Part shown: piece by piece, positions 35,002 through 43,013 of the stretch
Numbering within the stretch: position 1 is the first letter of the stretch
Layout: every line of letters starts with the position of its first letter
NCBI RefSeq assembly: GCF_023276405.1
Contig: NZ_JALRMO010000001.1
Coordinates: forward strand, 992,001 to 1,056,000
Direction of reading: 5' to 3'
From: Paenibacillus hamazuiensis
GTDB lineage: Bacteria > Bacillota > Bacilli > Paenibacillales > NBRC-103111
DNA length: 64,000 nt
Position numbers and translations under genes: made by a program
Notes under the pieces: model-generated
Seen by the model: only the letters and a program-made list of their open reading frames with translations
Told to the model about the DNA's origin: nothing
Databases searched by the model: none

Positions 35002-35031
35002 ATAATAACACGATAAGGTGAATATCAGCAA
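35002..35031 (-). promoter_or_regulatory. Putative promoter of the leader/methyltransferase transcript
   Basis: On the minus strand, -35 TTGCTG (complement of 35026-35031) and -10 TATTAT (complement of 35002-35007) are 18 bases apart, about 60 bases upstream of the leader ORF. A GC-rich hairpin (CGTCCC-gtcg-GGGACG) follows in the 5' leader. Confidence 0.5.
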
Positions 35032-35115
35032 AACATCGGCTATAAGTAGCATGGCGAGATGCTACACTGGTTTCATCCAGTTATATGGATGAAATCGATT
35101 CACGGAGGGAATGCC

Positions 35116-35400
35116 ATGGACAGAACGCCGGATGCCGCGGGATGTACGATTTTTGATGAGTCGGGAAGGATTCTGCTTGTGCATCAAACGTGCGGCCGCA
35201 AAAAATGGGCGCTGCCCGGCGGCGCAACGGAGGGAGGCGAATCCGCTTGGGAAGCGGCGGTAAGGGAATGCCGGGAGGAAATCGGAATTGAAGTGACGGA
35301 CATGTCGCTGACCGGGCTTTATTTTTTATAAGACGCCGCTGCGTACGATAAAAAAGTGTTCGTCCGAGATCAGCACGTGAATGATTATGTGATCGAGTAG
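35116..35400 (+). pseudogene. Truncated Nudix hydrolase
   Basis: ATG 35116 follows GGAGGG. The protein opens with DAAGCTIFDESGRILLVHQ and carries a complete Nudix box (GGATEGGESAWEAAVRECREEIGIEV, fitting G-x5-E-x7-REUxEExGU). Normal members have about 140 residues, but a TAA at 35329 stops this one after 71. The same frame then continues 22 codons (DAAAYDKKVFVRDQ...) to TAG at 35398. The C-terminal half of the fold is missing, so it is most likely a decayed gene. Confidence 0.65.
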
Positions 35401-35466
35401 CCTTAATGCAGCGAGAAGGAGTACGCCGCAGCATACTCCTTCTTACTTCCTTCTCATGTGGTGAAA

Positions 35467-35590
35467 AAGCGGAGTGGACGGAATCGTGCTGGAGAAGCGA
35501 AGCGGTCGCCTTTGTCCCCTGATTCCAACCGCCTAAGCGGTTAATTTAAGAAATCAGGGGACAAGAGCGATCGGAAGCACGATCCGGGAC
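35467..35590 (+). repeat. Dispersed palindromic repeat, copy 2 (full)
   Basis: A long imperfect palindrome. The left arm ends TTTGTCCCCTGATT (35512-35525), the right arm is AATCAGGGGACAA (35552-35564), and the outer arms share AATCGTGCT/AGCACGAT; the centre is AACCGCctaaGCGGTT. It shares its 5' part with copies at 1112-1179 and 63985-64000. Confidence 0.7.
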
Positions 35591-35622
35591 ACGCAGCGTG
35601 TATTCACCAACATTCCTACGCC

Positions 35623-36342
35623 TCACACCTTTTGCAGCTTCGCCGGATTGTTGATTTTGTAAGGAACAGGGTGCTTGGTGAGCTTCTTCGCGACGATTTT
35701 GCCTTCGAACGTGATCGTATCGCCGATTTCCAACCCGAATTTTTTCAGCGTGGTGCTGTGGCTGGACCAGGCGGAGCCGATATCGGTTTCCGGGTCGGTG
35801 ATCGAAACCGCTTCGTAGATGATCACTTCGTCGTCCGTTTCGGTGAAATGGTTGGGCACCGTAGTAAATTCCTTGACGGTCGCCGTCATTTTCACTTTTT
35901 CCTCGGGAAGCTCGATTTTCGGCGTCTTTTCCTTCTTGGCCTTCTCCTTGGGAGGAGTTTCCGACTTGGGCTCGTCCTTTTTGGCGGCTTCCTTGGCAGG
36001 CGGCGCCGCTTCCTGCGCGTTTTCCGCTTCTTCACCTTCCGACGCTCCGTCTTCTGCTGCCACGGCAGTCCTCTGACCGTAGTTCGCCGCCTGCATTTCC
36101 TTCAAATAGGAAGGATGAATGCAGTGCTTCTGCCCGTTATCGAACTCGATGACTGCGGTCATTTTATCGGCATACCCGACAATGCTGCAGGCCAGATTCA
36201 CGCCGCTTCCTTTGTAGAAAAACGTTTTGGTTTTGGACGCTTTCTCCGACAGCAGGCCCCATTCCCTGCATTTTTCGATCTGTTCCGCCTCATTCTCGAA
36301 AGCGTTATACGTAACAGGTTCGATGACGAACGAATGTGTCAT
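35623..36342 (-). CDS. Hypothetical protein with acidic/lysine-rich linker
   Basis: A 239-residue cytoplasmic protein of unknown function. Three parts are visible: an N-terminal domain (residues 1-90, with SVIGY-like hydrophobic strands and QKHCIHPSYLKEMQ); a low-complexity Glu/Ala/Lys/Pro linker (about 95-155); and a C-terminal domain (about 155-239) with DEVIIYEAVSI, then LKKFGLEIGDTITFEGKIVAKKL, resembling an OB- or SH3-like beta barrel. ATG 36342 has GGCGGA upstream. It is divergent from exporter cassette 2. No signal peptide or membrane segment. Function not assigned. Confidence 0.75.
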   Translation of the reverse strand: MTHSFVIEPVTYNAFENEAEQIEKCREWGLLSEKASKTKTFFYKGSGVNLACSIVGYADKMTAVIEFDNGQKHCIHPSYLKEMQAANYGQRTAVAAEDGASEGEEAENAQEAAPPAKEAAKKDEPKSETPPKEKAKKEKTPKIELPEEKVKMTATVKEFTTVPNHFTETDDEVIIYEAVSITDPETDIGSAWSSHSTTLKKFGLEIGDTITFEGKIVAKKLTKHPVPYKINNPAKLQKV

Positions 36343-36523
36343 ATGGTTTCCGCCTTTCTATCGATTACGGTAATATTTTATCACTTTTTGCCGAAATTGG
36401 CGCTATGCTGTTAGTAGGGCATCGTTTCAAAAAAATATTTATACTTATAGAAATTTTCCTCCGTTTTCCATATAATTTAATTTTAATACTCGAGCCGGAA
36501 AAGTGCAAAAGGGGGAGTGGAAG

Positions 36524-37564
36524 TTGCCGCTTATCGATGTACAGCACGTTCGCAAGGTGTTTCAAACGTCCGTACGCAGGGAGGGGCGGTTCGGAACGCT
36601 GGTCAGTCTGATTCGTCCTGAGAAAAAAGAGGTGACGGCGGTGGAGGACATCAGCTTTTCGATTGAAAAAGGTGAAAGCGTTGCCTATCTCGGCCCGAAC
36701 GGCGCCGGTAAATCCACGACGATCAAAATGCTGACAGGCATACTCGAACCGAGCGGAGGGTCGATCCGGATCGGAGGACTCGTTCCGCACAAAAATCGCA
36801 AGTTAAGCAGCTACCAGGTCGGCGTCGTATTCGGGCAGCGCTCGCAGCTGCTGTTTGACCTGCCGGTCAAAGATTCCTACGAACTGCTGCGGTATATGTA
36901 CAGCATTCCTCCGGAACGCTACAGGCACAATCTAGAGGAGTTCGCCGAGGTGCTGGAGGTTGGGCACTTGCTGACGCGCCCTGTGAGAACGCTTTCTCTC
37001 GGGCAGCGAATGCGCTGCGAAATACTGGCCGCGCTGCTTCACGAGCCGGAAATACTTTTTCTGGACGAGCCTACGATCGGTCTCGACGTGGTCGCCAAAG
37101 AACGGATCCGGGCGTTTATCGAAAAAATTAACCGTGAAAAAGGAGTCACTTTGCTTCTGACGACGCACGACATGAACGATATCGAACGGCTCTGCCACAG
37201 GACGATGATCATCGACAAAGGCAATCTGATCTATGACGGCAGCCTCCAGTACATCAAGGAAAATTTTGCGACGGAACGGCAAATTCGCGCAGTTTTCGCG
37301 GACGTGCAGGCCGCGCAGGCGGCGGCCGCCGTTTTCTCCGGACTCGGAAACGTGACCGTCCGTACGGAGGAGCAGGTCGTTCGGATCTCGTACGACCAGC
37401 ATGCCGTCGATACCGCCGAGCTGCTGCGGCGCCTCTTGGAGAAAGCGAATCCGCGCGATTTGACGATGCAGGATGAAAGCGTTGACACGCTGATCAGCCG
37501 GATTTACAGGGAAGGTTTGGCGCGGAAGCAATCGGCGGCTGCGGCAGAGGAGGCGGTCCGATGA
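36524..37564 (+). CDS. ABC-2 exporter ATP-binding protein (COG4586 type), cassette 2
   Basis: A 346-residue ATPase, paralogous to the 30212 product. Walker A GPNGAGKST, group motif FGQRSQLLFDLPVKDSYELLRYMY, signature LSLGQRMRCEILAALLH, Walker B ILFLDEPTIGLD, switch TTHDMNDIERLC, plus a C-terminal regulatory domain. TTG 36524 lies six bases after GGGGGAG and fits best; GTG 36503 is the longer alternative. The stop overlaps the permease start by ATGA. Confidence 0.91.
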   Translation: MPLIDVQHVRKVFQTSVRREGRFGTLVSLIRPEKKEVTAVEDISFSIEKGESVAYLGPNGAGKSTTIKMLTGILEPSGGSIRIGGLVPHKNRKLSSYQVGVVFGQRSQLLFDLPVKDSYELLRYMYSIPPERYRHNLEEFAEVLEVGHLLTRPVRTLSLGQRMRCEILAALLHEPEILFLDEPTIGLDVVAKERIRAFIEKINREKGVTLLLTTHDMNDIERLCHRTMIIDKGNLIYDGSLQYIKENFATERQIRAVFADVQAAQAAAAVFSGLGNVTVRTEEQVVRISYDQHAVDTAELLRRLLEKANPRDLTMQDESVDTLISRIYREGLARKQSAAAAEEAVR

Positions 37565-38373
37565 GGCGGACGATACTTCGCATGGCCGGGATGTCGCGCA
37601 TTGCCGTCCGCCAGCGGATGCACTTCCGGTTTGATTTTATAATGACTCTTATTTCAACGCTGATGTTCAGTCTCATGTACTACATGCTTTGGAAAGCGAT
37701 CTACCATTATTCGGCGAATATGGCGCTGCCTTGGGAGCAGCTGATCACTTATGTGATGGTGGGGCAGGCGGTCAACTTCGCCCGCTGGTCTCCCGCCGAG
37801 CGCGCTCCGACCTATGAGACCGCATCGCGGGTGCGTTCCGGCGATATCGCGCTCGACTTGATCCGTCCGATCGATTTTCAGACGCAGCGATTTCTGGAGG
37901 CGGTCGGCTTTTTTGTAGTAGAGCTGCTGTGGGTCAACGTTCCGGCGATGCTGCTGCTGATTCTCTTTCTGGGCATTTCGCCGCCTGCCGGATTATCCGC
38001 GCTGCTCGGATTTGCCGCTAGTCTTGTCATCGCGTTTTTGGTCGCTTTCAGCCTGAACTCGATCGTGATGATGATTTCATTTTTGACGACGAACACGTTC
38101 GGGGTACAACTCGCCAAAAGAGCGATTGTCGATATTTTTGCGGGAACGCTTATTCCGTTTGATTTTTTCCCGATATGGCTGAAAGGGATTGTGGAATATT
38201 TGCCGTTCCAGGCAATGGCGTACATTCCTTTGTCGATTTATACGGGAAAATTGACCGGGACGGCGATGATCGAGGCGCTTTTGGAGCAGTGCGTCTGGGC
38301 GCTCATCATGCTGCTGATCAGCCGGCTGCTGTGGATGAAGGCGGCCAAACGGCTGACCATCAATGGGGGGTAA
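37561..38373 (+). CDS. ABC-2 permease (COG4587 type), cassette 2
   Basis: A 270-residue membrane protein with six segments, paralogous to the 31186 product: RQRMHFRFDFIMTLISTLMFSLMYYMLW, ASRVRSGDIALDLIRPIDFQTQRF, and near the end IFAGTLIPFDFFPIWLKGIVEYLPF. It overlaps the ATPase gene at its start and the second permease at its end. Confidence 0.9.
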   Translation: MRRTILRMAGMSRIAVRQRMHFRFDFIMTLISTLMFSLMYYMLWKAIYHYSANMALPWEQLITYVMVGQAVNFARWSPAERAPTYETASRVRSGDIALDLIRPIDFQTQRFLEAVGFFVVELLWVNVPAMLLLILFLGISPPAGLSALLGFAASLVIAFLVAFSLNSIVMMISFLTTNTFGVQLAKRAIVDIFAGTLIPFDFFPIWLKGIVEYLPFQAMAYIPLSIYTGKLTGTAMIEALLEQCVWALIMLLISRLLWMKAAKRLTINGG

Positions 38374-38377
38374 CGGT

Positions 38378-39199
38378 ATGCTCGCACCGAAACGCAATGC
38401 GCTTCAGCAGCTGCTTTTTTTGGCCGGACTTTACGGCCAGTATTTGAAAATATATTTCAAAACGCTGGTTGAATACAGGGCGGATACGCTGATCGCGGTC
38501 TTTGCGGGAATCATGACGCAGGGCAGCACGCTTGTCTTCTTGTCAGTGCTGTTTGCGCGCATTCCGAAGCTGGCCGATTGGGACTTTTACGAGCTTGTAT
38601 TTATTTTTGGGCTTGCCGCGACCGGCAAGGCGCTTAATCAGACGTTTTTTAATGCGCCGTTTTCGCTTACGGGTTATATACGCAGAGGCCAGATGGATGT
38701 CATGATGGTGCGGCCTGCCGGCGAGCTTTTTCAAACGATAGGTCAATCGCAGGAGCTGAACGGGGTCGGGCAGCTCGTGACCGGCATCTTTATCATGCTG
38801 TATGCGGCTTGGCATCTTGAAACGGAGTGGACGCCTTGGGCGGTGAGCTACGCCGTCATTGCGCTGATCAGCAGCGCGGTTATCCAATTCGCGGTGCTGC
38901 TGGCGATCAGCGTAACGTCGTTTTGGGTGCTTGAGGTCAGGTCGATCATCTACCCGGTCAACTGGCTTTATGATTTTACGCGATATCCGCTCGAGATTTT
39001 CCATCCGCTGATCCGCGGATTGCTGACCTATGTCGTTCCTTATGCCGTCGGGAGCTTCTTTCCTGCCGCATATTTGCTGCGTCCGGAGCAGTACGCCTGG
39101 GCGGGGTGGGCGGTTCCCCTATGCGCCGCGGCCGTCATGCTGCTGTCTTATACGTTTTGGAGGTTCGGGCTAAGAAGATACTCCAGCGTTGCCGGATAG
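38378..39199 (+). CDS. ABC-2 permease (COG3694 type), cassette 2
   Basis: A 273-residue membrane protein with six segments: YIRRGQMDVMMVRPAGELFQTIGQ and LYDFTRYPLEIFHPLIRGLLTYVVPYAVGSFFPA are the family motifs. ATG 38378 has GGGGGG (38365-38370) upstream and is preferred over the in-frame ATG 38363. It completes the second exporter; the operon ends at the 39239 terminator. Confidence 0.9.
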   Translation: MLAPKRNALQQLLFLAGLYGQYLKIYFKTLVEYRADTLIAVFAGIMTQGSTLVFLSVLFARIPKLADWDFYELVFIFGLAATGKALNQTFFNAPFSLTGYIRRGQMDVMMVRPAGELFQTIGQSQELNGVGQLVTGIFIMLYAAWHLETEWTPWAVSYAVIALISSAVIQFAVLLAISVTSFWVLEVRSIIYPVNWLYDFTRYPLEIFHPLIRGLLTYVVPYAVGSFFPAAYLLRPEQYAWAGWAVPLCAAAVMLLSYTFWRFGLRRYSSVAG

Positions 39200-39238
39200 A
39201 GGGAGCATTACCGAAAAATCTAACGAAAGCAGTGTGGG

Positions 39239-39263
39239 CCAGCCCTCTCCCGGGCTGGTTTTT
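39239..39263 (+). terminator. Rho-independent terminator of cassette 2
   Basis: CCAGCCC-tctccc-GGGCTGG followed by TTTTT. Confidence 0.88.
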
Positions 39264-39421
39264 AATTGCCAGGAAATTATGTATGGCTAATTTTGTTGAT
39301 AACCGGGGACTCCCCCAAATGTACCAGGAATAGGCCGCTAAGGTTTGCGTCACTTTTGGGGATTTGTACATTTGTCATACAGGAACATAAGTTCTATAAT
39401 AACCTGAGAGGAGCATCCACA

Positions 39422-39469
39422 ATGTGGGAACAGATCCTGATCATGAAAAATCAATTTGTGCGAGGATGA
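39422..39469 (+). CDS. Putative 15-codon upstream ORF coupled to the AAA ATPase
   Basis: ATG 39422 follows GAGAGGAG at good spacing and encodes MWEQILIMKNQFVRG. Its TGA (39467-39469) overlaps an ATG at 39466 in the ATPase frame. The layout suggests translational coupling or a leader peptide; no conserved function is known. Confidence 0.35.
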   Translation: MWEQILIMKNQFVRG

Positions 39470-39474
39470 AGACG

Positions 39475-40194
39475 ATGTTTTTAAGATCCCTCGAACTTTT
39501 ACGAACCGCTGTCGGCGACCCGAACCGTTATCCTTTTTCGATACCGGCTTTGCGTTCTCTGGAATCCATTACTTTTCGAAGCAACGTTACGTTTTTTGTT
39601 GGGGAAAACGGCTCGGGGAAATCGACGCTGCTGGAAGCTATCGCCTACCAGTGCGGCTTCAACACGGCGGGCGGCGGGAGAAACAACTACTTTGACGTGG
39701 AAGCTTCGCAATCCGCACTGGGGAATGCTATCCGCCTTTCCTGGTTTCCCAAGATTACGAACGGCTTTTTCTTAAGGGCGGAAACCTTCTATCATTTCGC
39801 AACCCATATCGACAGCATGCCGGCAAGCTTACAATATTATGGCGGAAAATCGCTGCACGAACAATCGCACGGAGAAGCGTTCCTCTCCCTTTTTAAAAAC
39901 CGCTTCGGTAAAAAAGCGATCTATTTGCTGGACGAGCCGGAGGCTGCGCTGTCGCCCGCAAGGCAGTTGGCCCTGCTGCGAATTATCAAGAATCTTGAAG
40001 CTGAGGCACAATTTATTATTGCTACGCATTCGCCGATTTTGCTCGGATACCCGGATGCGCAAATATTGAATTTCGATAGTCCGCCGATCAGCGAAATCAG
40101 GTACGAAGATACGCTGCATTATTTGGTTACCCGACGGTTTCTGGAAAAAAGGCAAGCCGTGTTAAAGGAATTATTCGACGACGAATCGGATTAA
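39475..40194 (+). CDS. AAA family ATPase (ABC/SMC-like, COG3910 type)
   Basis: About 240 residues, a free-standing ABC-class ATPase without membrane domain. Walker A VGENGSGKSTLLEAIA (about residues 41-56), Walker B AIYLLDEPEAALSP, D-loop region ARQLALLRIIKNLE, and the switch strand QFIIATHSPILLGYPDAQIL. The overall order matches predicted ATPases found in all bacilli; role unknown, possibly DNA- or ribosome-linked. ATG 39475 follows GAGGA at 9 bases; ATG 39466 overlaps a small upstream ORF and is also plausible. Confidence 0.85.
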   Translation: MFLRSLELLRTAVGDPNRYPFSIPALRSLESITFRSNVTFFVGENGSGKSTLLEAIAYQCGFNTAGGGRNNYFDVEASQSALGNAIRLSWFPKITNGFFLRAETFYHFATHIDSMPASLQYYGGKSLHEQSHGEAFLSLFKNRFGKKAIYLLDEPEAALSPARQLALLRIIKNLEAEAQFIIATHSPILLGYPDAQILNFDSPPISEIRYEDTLHYLVTRRFLEKRQAVLKELFDDESD

Positions 40195-40294
40195 AAAAGA
40201 GGCGTTAATTTTTCGTATTGAATCGGGCGCTCACTTCGGTTATTGTATATATATTCATTTTTAAGTATAAATATAAAACCAATGAGGTGAGCGT

Positions 40295-41527
40295 ATGCTT
40301 TTTGACGGAAAAACCGGCGCTGCCGCTTCGGAACTGCTAAGGCAAGCGAGGAAATCGGTGATGGATGTCGCGGTGCGGCCGGATATTGTGATGGAGCGCG
40401 GCGAAGGCATGTACCTTTGGGATACGGAGGGCAATCGATACCTCGATTTTATAGGCGGCTGGGCGGTAAACTGCCTCGGGCACTCTCCTGCCGCAATTCG
40501 GGAAGCGCTGCAGCGCCAGGCGGCGGTTTTGGTGAATGCGAGCCCGTCGTTTTACAACAAGCCGATGATTGAGCTCGCAGGGCTGCTGACGGACATTTCC
40601 TGCTTCGATAAAGTATTTTTCGCCTCCAGTGGGGCGGAAGCGAATGAGGGCGCAATCAAGCTGGCGAGAAAGCACGGGGTTAAAAACCTCGGCGGCGCCT
40701 ACGAAATCGTATGCATTGAAAACGGCTTCCACGGACGCACGCTGGCCACGATGTCCGCGACAGGGAAAAAACAGTGGGAGCCGCTTTTTGCCCCGAAAGT
40801 TTCCGGATTTCGGCATGTGCCGTTAAACGATTTCGAAGCATGCGCGGCGGCCATTACCGACCGAACTTGCGCCGTTATGCTGGAGCCGGTTCAGGGGGAG
40901 GGCGGCGTGCATCCGGCCGACGCCGCGTTTTTGCACCGGCTTCGCCAAATTTGCGACGAACGCGGAATCATGCTCATTTTTGACGAAATCCAGACCGGGA
41001 TCGGAAGAACGGGGAACATGTTCGCGTACGAGCATTACGGGGTGCAGGCGGATGTGATGACGCTCGGAAAAGGCATCGGCGGAGGGTTTCCTTTATCGGC
41101 GCTGCTCGTTAAAGAGAAATTTAATATTTTCGAACCCGGAGATCAGGGAGGGACGTATTCCGGGCAGCCTCTGGCCATGGCCGTCGGCAGTGCGGTCATT
41201 CGTGAGGTTGTTCGCAGAGAGCTTCCTCGAAACGCGGATACGCAGGGAAAATATATCGTCGCGGAGTTGCAGCGGCTGGCGAAAAAGCACCCGATAGCGA
41301 ACATTCGCGGCATGGGCTTGCTGCTGGCATTCGACCTTCCGGCGGGGCAAGGGCCTAATCTGGTTTCGGAGTGCCTGAAGGAAGGTTTGCTGATCAATTC
41401 GCCTAATGCGGGAACTATCCGTTTGATGCCGCCGCTCATTGTGGCAAAAGGGGAAATTGACGACATGGTGGAGCGGCTGGATAAAGTTTTGGACAGAACG
41501 TCCCCTCTCAGCATTGTCTGTTCTTGA
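40295..41527 (+). CDS. Class-III PLP aminotransferase (acetylornithine aminotransferase-like)
   Basis: A 410-residue fold-type I transaminase. Key blocks: SSGAEANEGAIKLARKHG (phosphate loop), NGFHGRTLATMSATG, VMLEPVQGEGGVHPAD, LIFDEIQTGIGRTG (Asp contacting the pyridine nitrogen), and TLGKGIGGGFPLSALL with the Schiff-base Lys. The set fits ArgD/ornithine-type enzymes. No other arginine gene is adjacent, so the true amino donor is uncertain. ATG 40295 follows GAGGTGAG. Monocistronic. Confidence 0.9.
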   Translation: MLFDGKTGAAASELLRQARKSVMDVAVRPDIVMERGEGMYLWDTEGNRYLDFIGGWAVNCLGHSPAAIREALQRQAAVLVNASPSFYNKPMIELAGLLTDISCFDKVFFASSGAEANEGAIKLARKHGVKNLGGAYEIVCIENGFHGRTLATMSATGKKQWEPLFAPKVSGFRHVPLNDFEACAAAITDRTCAVMLEPVQGEGGVHPADAAFLHRLRQICDERGIMLIFDEIQTGIGRTGNMFAYEHYGVQADVMTLGKGIGGGFPLSALLVKEKFNIFEPGDQGGTYSGQPLAMAVGSAVIREVVRRELPRNADTQGKYIVAELQRLAKKHPIANIRGMGLLLAFDLPAGQGPNLVSECLKEGLLINSPNAGTIRLMPPLIVAKGEIDDMVERLDKVLDRTSPLSIVCS

Positions 41528-41636
41528 AAAAAGGTCAGCCTGCATACATATAAATAGACAGGCATGGCTTAACGAAAAGTCAGCGCCTCAAGCCCGCGGG
41601 CATACTACCTTGTAGACAAAGGTTGGTGTTCAACCG

Positions 41637-42077
41637 ATGGATCATCCCAAGGCGCTATGGAACGCCATCCAAAATCAGGCGGGCAAGGCGCTCGGCGAAG
41701 AGTTTTGGCAAGAGATCTCCCGTCTTATTCCGAACCCCGGACCCCGCGTGGACGTTTACCAAACGGCCGAGGAAGTTGTTGTTGTCATAGAGCTGCCTGG
41801 GCTGAGATCGCCCGAGTCGATCAAAATGAGCTTGAGCGAGCGGCATCTGCTGCTGAAAGGAGAACTTGCTTTCGATTATCCGGTGGATGAGGAGGAGCTT
41901 ATCCTGCATGAGCGTTTCCACGGGAAGTTCCAGCGGAAAGTGCTGCTTCCCAGCGATGTCGAGCTCGAGGGGGTTTCCACCGGCTATCGGCAAGGGCTGC
42001 TGACCGTTCGTTTCCGCAAAAAACCGATGACCGGCGCACGGCAAATTCCGCTGAACAGCGAAACCTGGGAAACATAA
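41637..42077 (+). CDS. Hsp20/alpha-crystallin family protein
   Basis: A 146-residue small heat-shock-like protein. The alpha-crystallin core runs from PRVDVYQTAEEVVVVIELPGL (about residues 36-56) through LSERHLLLKGEL and FHGKFQRKVLLP to the last strand YRQGLLTVRFRKKP. The usual C-terminal I-X-I is replaced by a short RQIPLNSETWET tail. It is the first gene of a run of spore-type genes, spaced 20 bases from the next, suggesting a spore-associated chaperone or structural role. The start at 41637 has only a modest ribosome binding site. Confidence 0.85.
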   Translation: MDHPKALWNAIQNQAGKALGEEFWQEISRLIPNPGPRVDVYQTAEEVVVVIELPGLRSPESIKMSLSERHLLLKGELAFDYPVDEEELILHERFHGKFQRKVLLPSDVELEGVSTGYRQGLLTVRFRKKPMTGARQIPLNSETWET

Positions 42078-42097
42078 AGCTTCGGGAGGGAAGACGC

Positions 42098-42313
42098 ATG
42101 GTGAAAATTATTTTTGGCGATTTGCGCATACAATCGATCTCACAATCGTCCGGCGTATTTTCGGGTGAAAACGAGACGGCCGGCTGGAAGCATTTCAGCA
42201 AAACAAACGAAGGGTTCGGGAAAGTGGCCGGCAATGACAATATGCTGGAGTCTAACTATCATTTGGTGCTGGACAACGACTTGTTCGAATTCGTTCAAAA
42301 GAAGGATGGGTAA
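42098..42313 (+). CDS. GerPA/GerPF-like spore protein
   Basis: A 71-residue protein with the module shared by this cluster: SGENETAGWKHFSKTNEGFGKVAG, then an Asn-rich stretch and LDNDLFE. This resembles the GerPA/GerPF family, inner-coat proteins that let germinants pass. ATG 42098 follows GGGAGGG. It is two bases from the next gene. Family assignment rests on motif order only. Confidence 0.65.
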   Translation: MVKIIFGDLRIQSISQSSGVFSGENETAGWKHFSKTNEGFGKVAGNDNMLESNYHLVLDNDLFEFVQKKDG

Positions 42314-42315
42314 CG

Positions 42316-42702
42316 ATGGGGTTCCTGGGATGGTTGGACCGCCGTCATGCGGCTCGCGGGAATGCGGAAAAGATGCTGTACGAACGTTTGCACGGATTGG
42401 AAAAAGCGGTGGAGAAGCTGAGCGAAAAAACGGGCGGCCACTCCATTACGATCCAAAACTTGCACGTCCATAATCCGTCGCTGGAGCAGCTGATGTTTCG
42501 GCTGGACCGGCTGGATATCGACGAGCTGAGCGGTGCCTTGAATCTCGGCAATAATTTCGGCACGCGGGTGGGGAAGAAGGATAGCGGAACAAAGTCGGAG
42601 GAACGTCCGAGCGCCGGGAAAGAACCGGCTGTGCCAAACGAAATCAAAAAAACGCCGGCAGGCTTCAAGTACGAAATTCGCTCGAAGCAGGCCGGCGGCT
42701 AA
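42316..42702 (+). CDS. GerPC-like coiled-coil protein
   Basis: A 128-residue protein between two GerPA/PF-like genes. The N-terminal part (residues 20-45, YERLHGLEKAVEKLSEK) is a coiled coil, followed by ITIQNLHVHNPSLEQLMFRLDRLDIDELSGALNLGNNFG, which resembles the N-terminal part of GerPC. The C-terminal 45 residues are charged and low complexity. It starts 3 bases after the previous stop and probably bridges coat components. Function is inferred from context. Confidence 0.6.
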   Translation: MGFLGWLDRRHAARGNAEKMLYERLHGLEKAVEKLSEKTGGHSITIQNLHVHNPSLEQLMFRLDRLDIDELSGALNLGNNFGTRVGKKDSGTKSEERPSAGKEPAVPNEIKKTPAGFKYEIRSKQAGG

Positions 42703-42715
42703 AGGAGGCAAACGT

Positions 42716-43006
42716 ATGGGGAACTCTTTGTTGTCTCCGACATTTGTGATCGGCTACATTCAAATCGGATCCGTCGAGGGGGCTTCCTGCATCAACCTTG
42801 GCAACAATTACCCGAGCGGCTTCCAAAGCCATAAAAAGCAAAATCAAGGCTTCGGCACCGTTCACGGGGACGGGAACAGCTTGCGCGAGATCAGGTCGGT
42901 GCTCGAGGATAACGATGTGCTGGATGTGCTGGAGCAGTCCGACGCCCGCGTGGCGGAGACGGTCAAATCGTCTTTGTTGGCCTCCGCCTCCGTCACGGCA
43001 TCGTAA
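42716..43006 (+). CDS. GerPA/GerPF-like spore protein
   Basis: A 96-residue protein. After FVIGYIQIGSVEGASCINLG it has the cluster module LGNNYPSGFQSHKKQNQGFGTVHG, followed by LEDNDVLDVLEQSD, then a Ser/Ala-rich tail. AAAGGAGG precedes ATG 42716. It is the last gene of the plus-strand run and is convergent with the 43014 gene after only 7 bases. Confidence 0.65.
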   Translation: MGNSLLSPTFVIGYIQIGSVEGASCINLGNNYPSGFQSHKKQNQGFGTVHGDGNSLREIRSVLEDNDVLDVLEQSDARVAETVKSSLLASASVTAS

Positions 43007-43013
43007 GCCGGCT

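Noticed and set aside
35332-35400. Separate small gene after the Nudix stop
   Set aside because: It has no start codon or ribosome binding site and is in the same frame as the Nudix gene, so it is better read as the remnant of its 3' end.
39475-40194. Defence-system ATPase (retron- or OLD-like)
   Set aside because: No partner nuclease, reverse transcriptase or toxin gene is adjacent, and the compact layout fits the ordinary stand-alone ATPase group.
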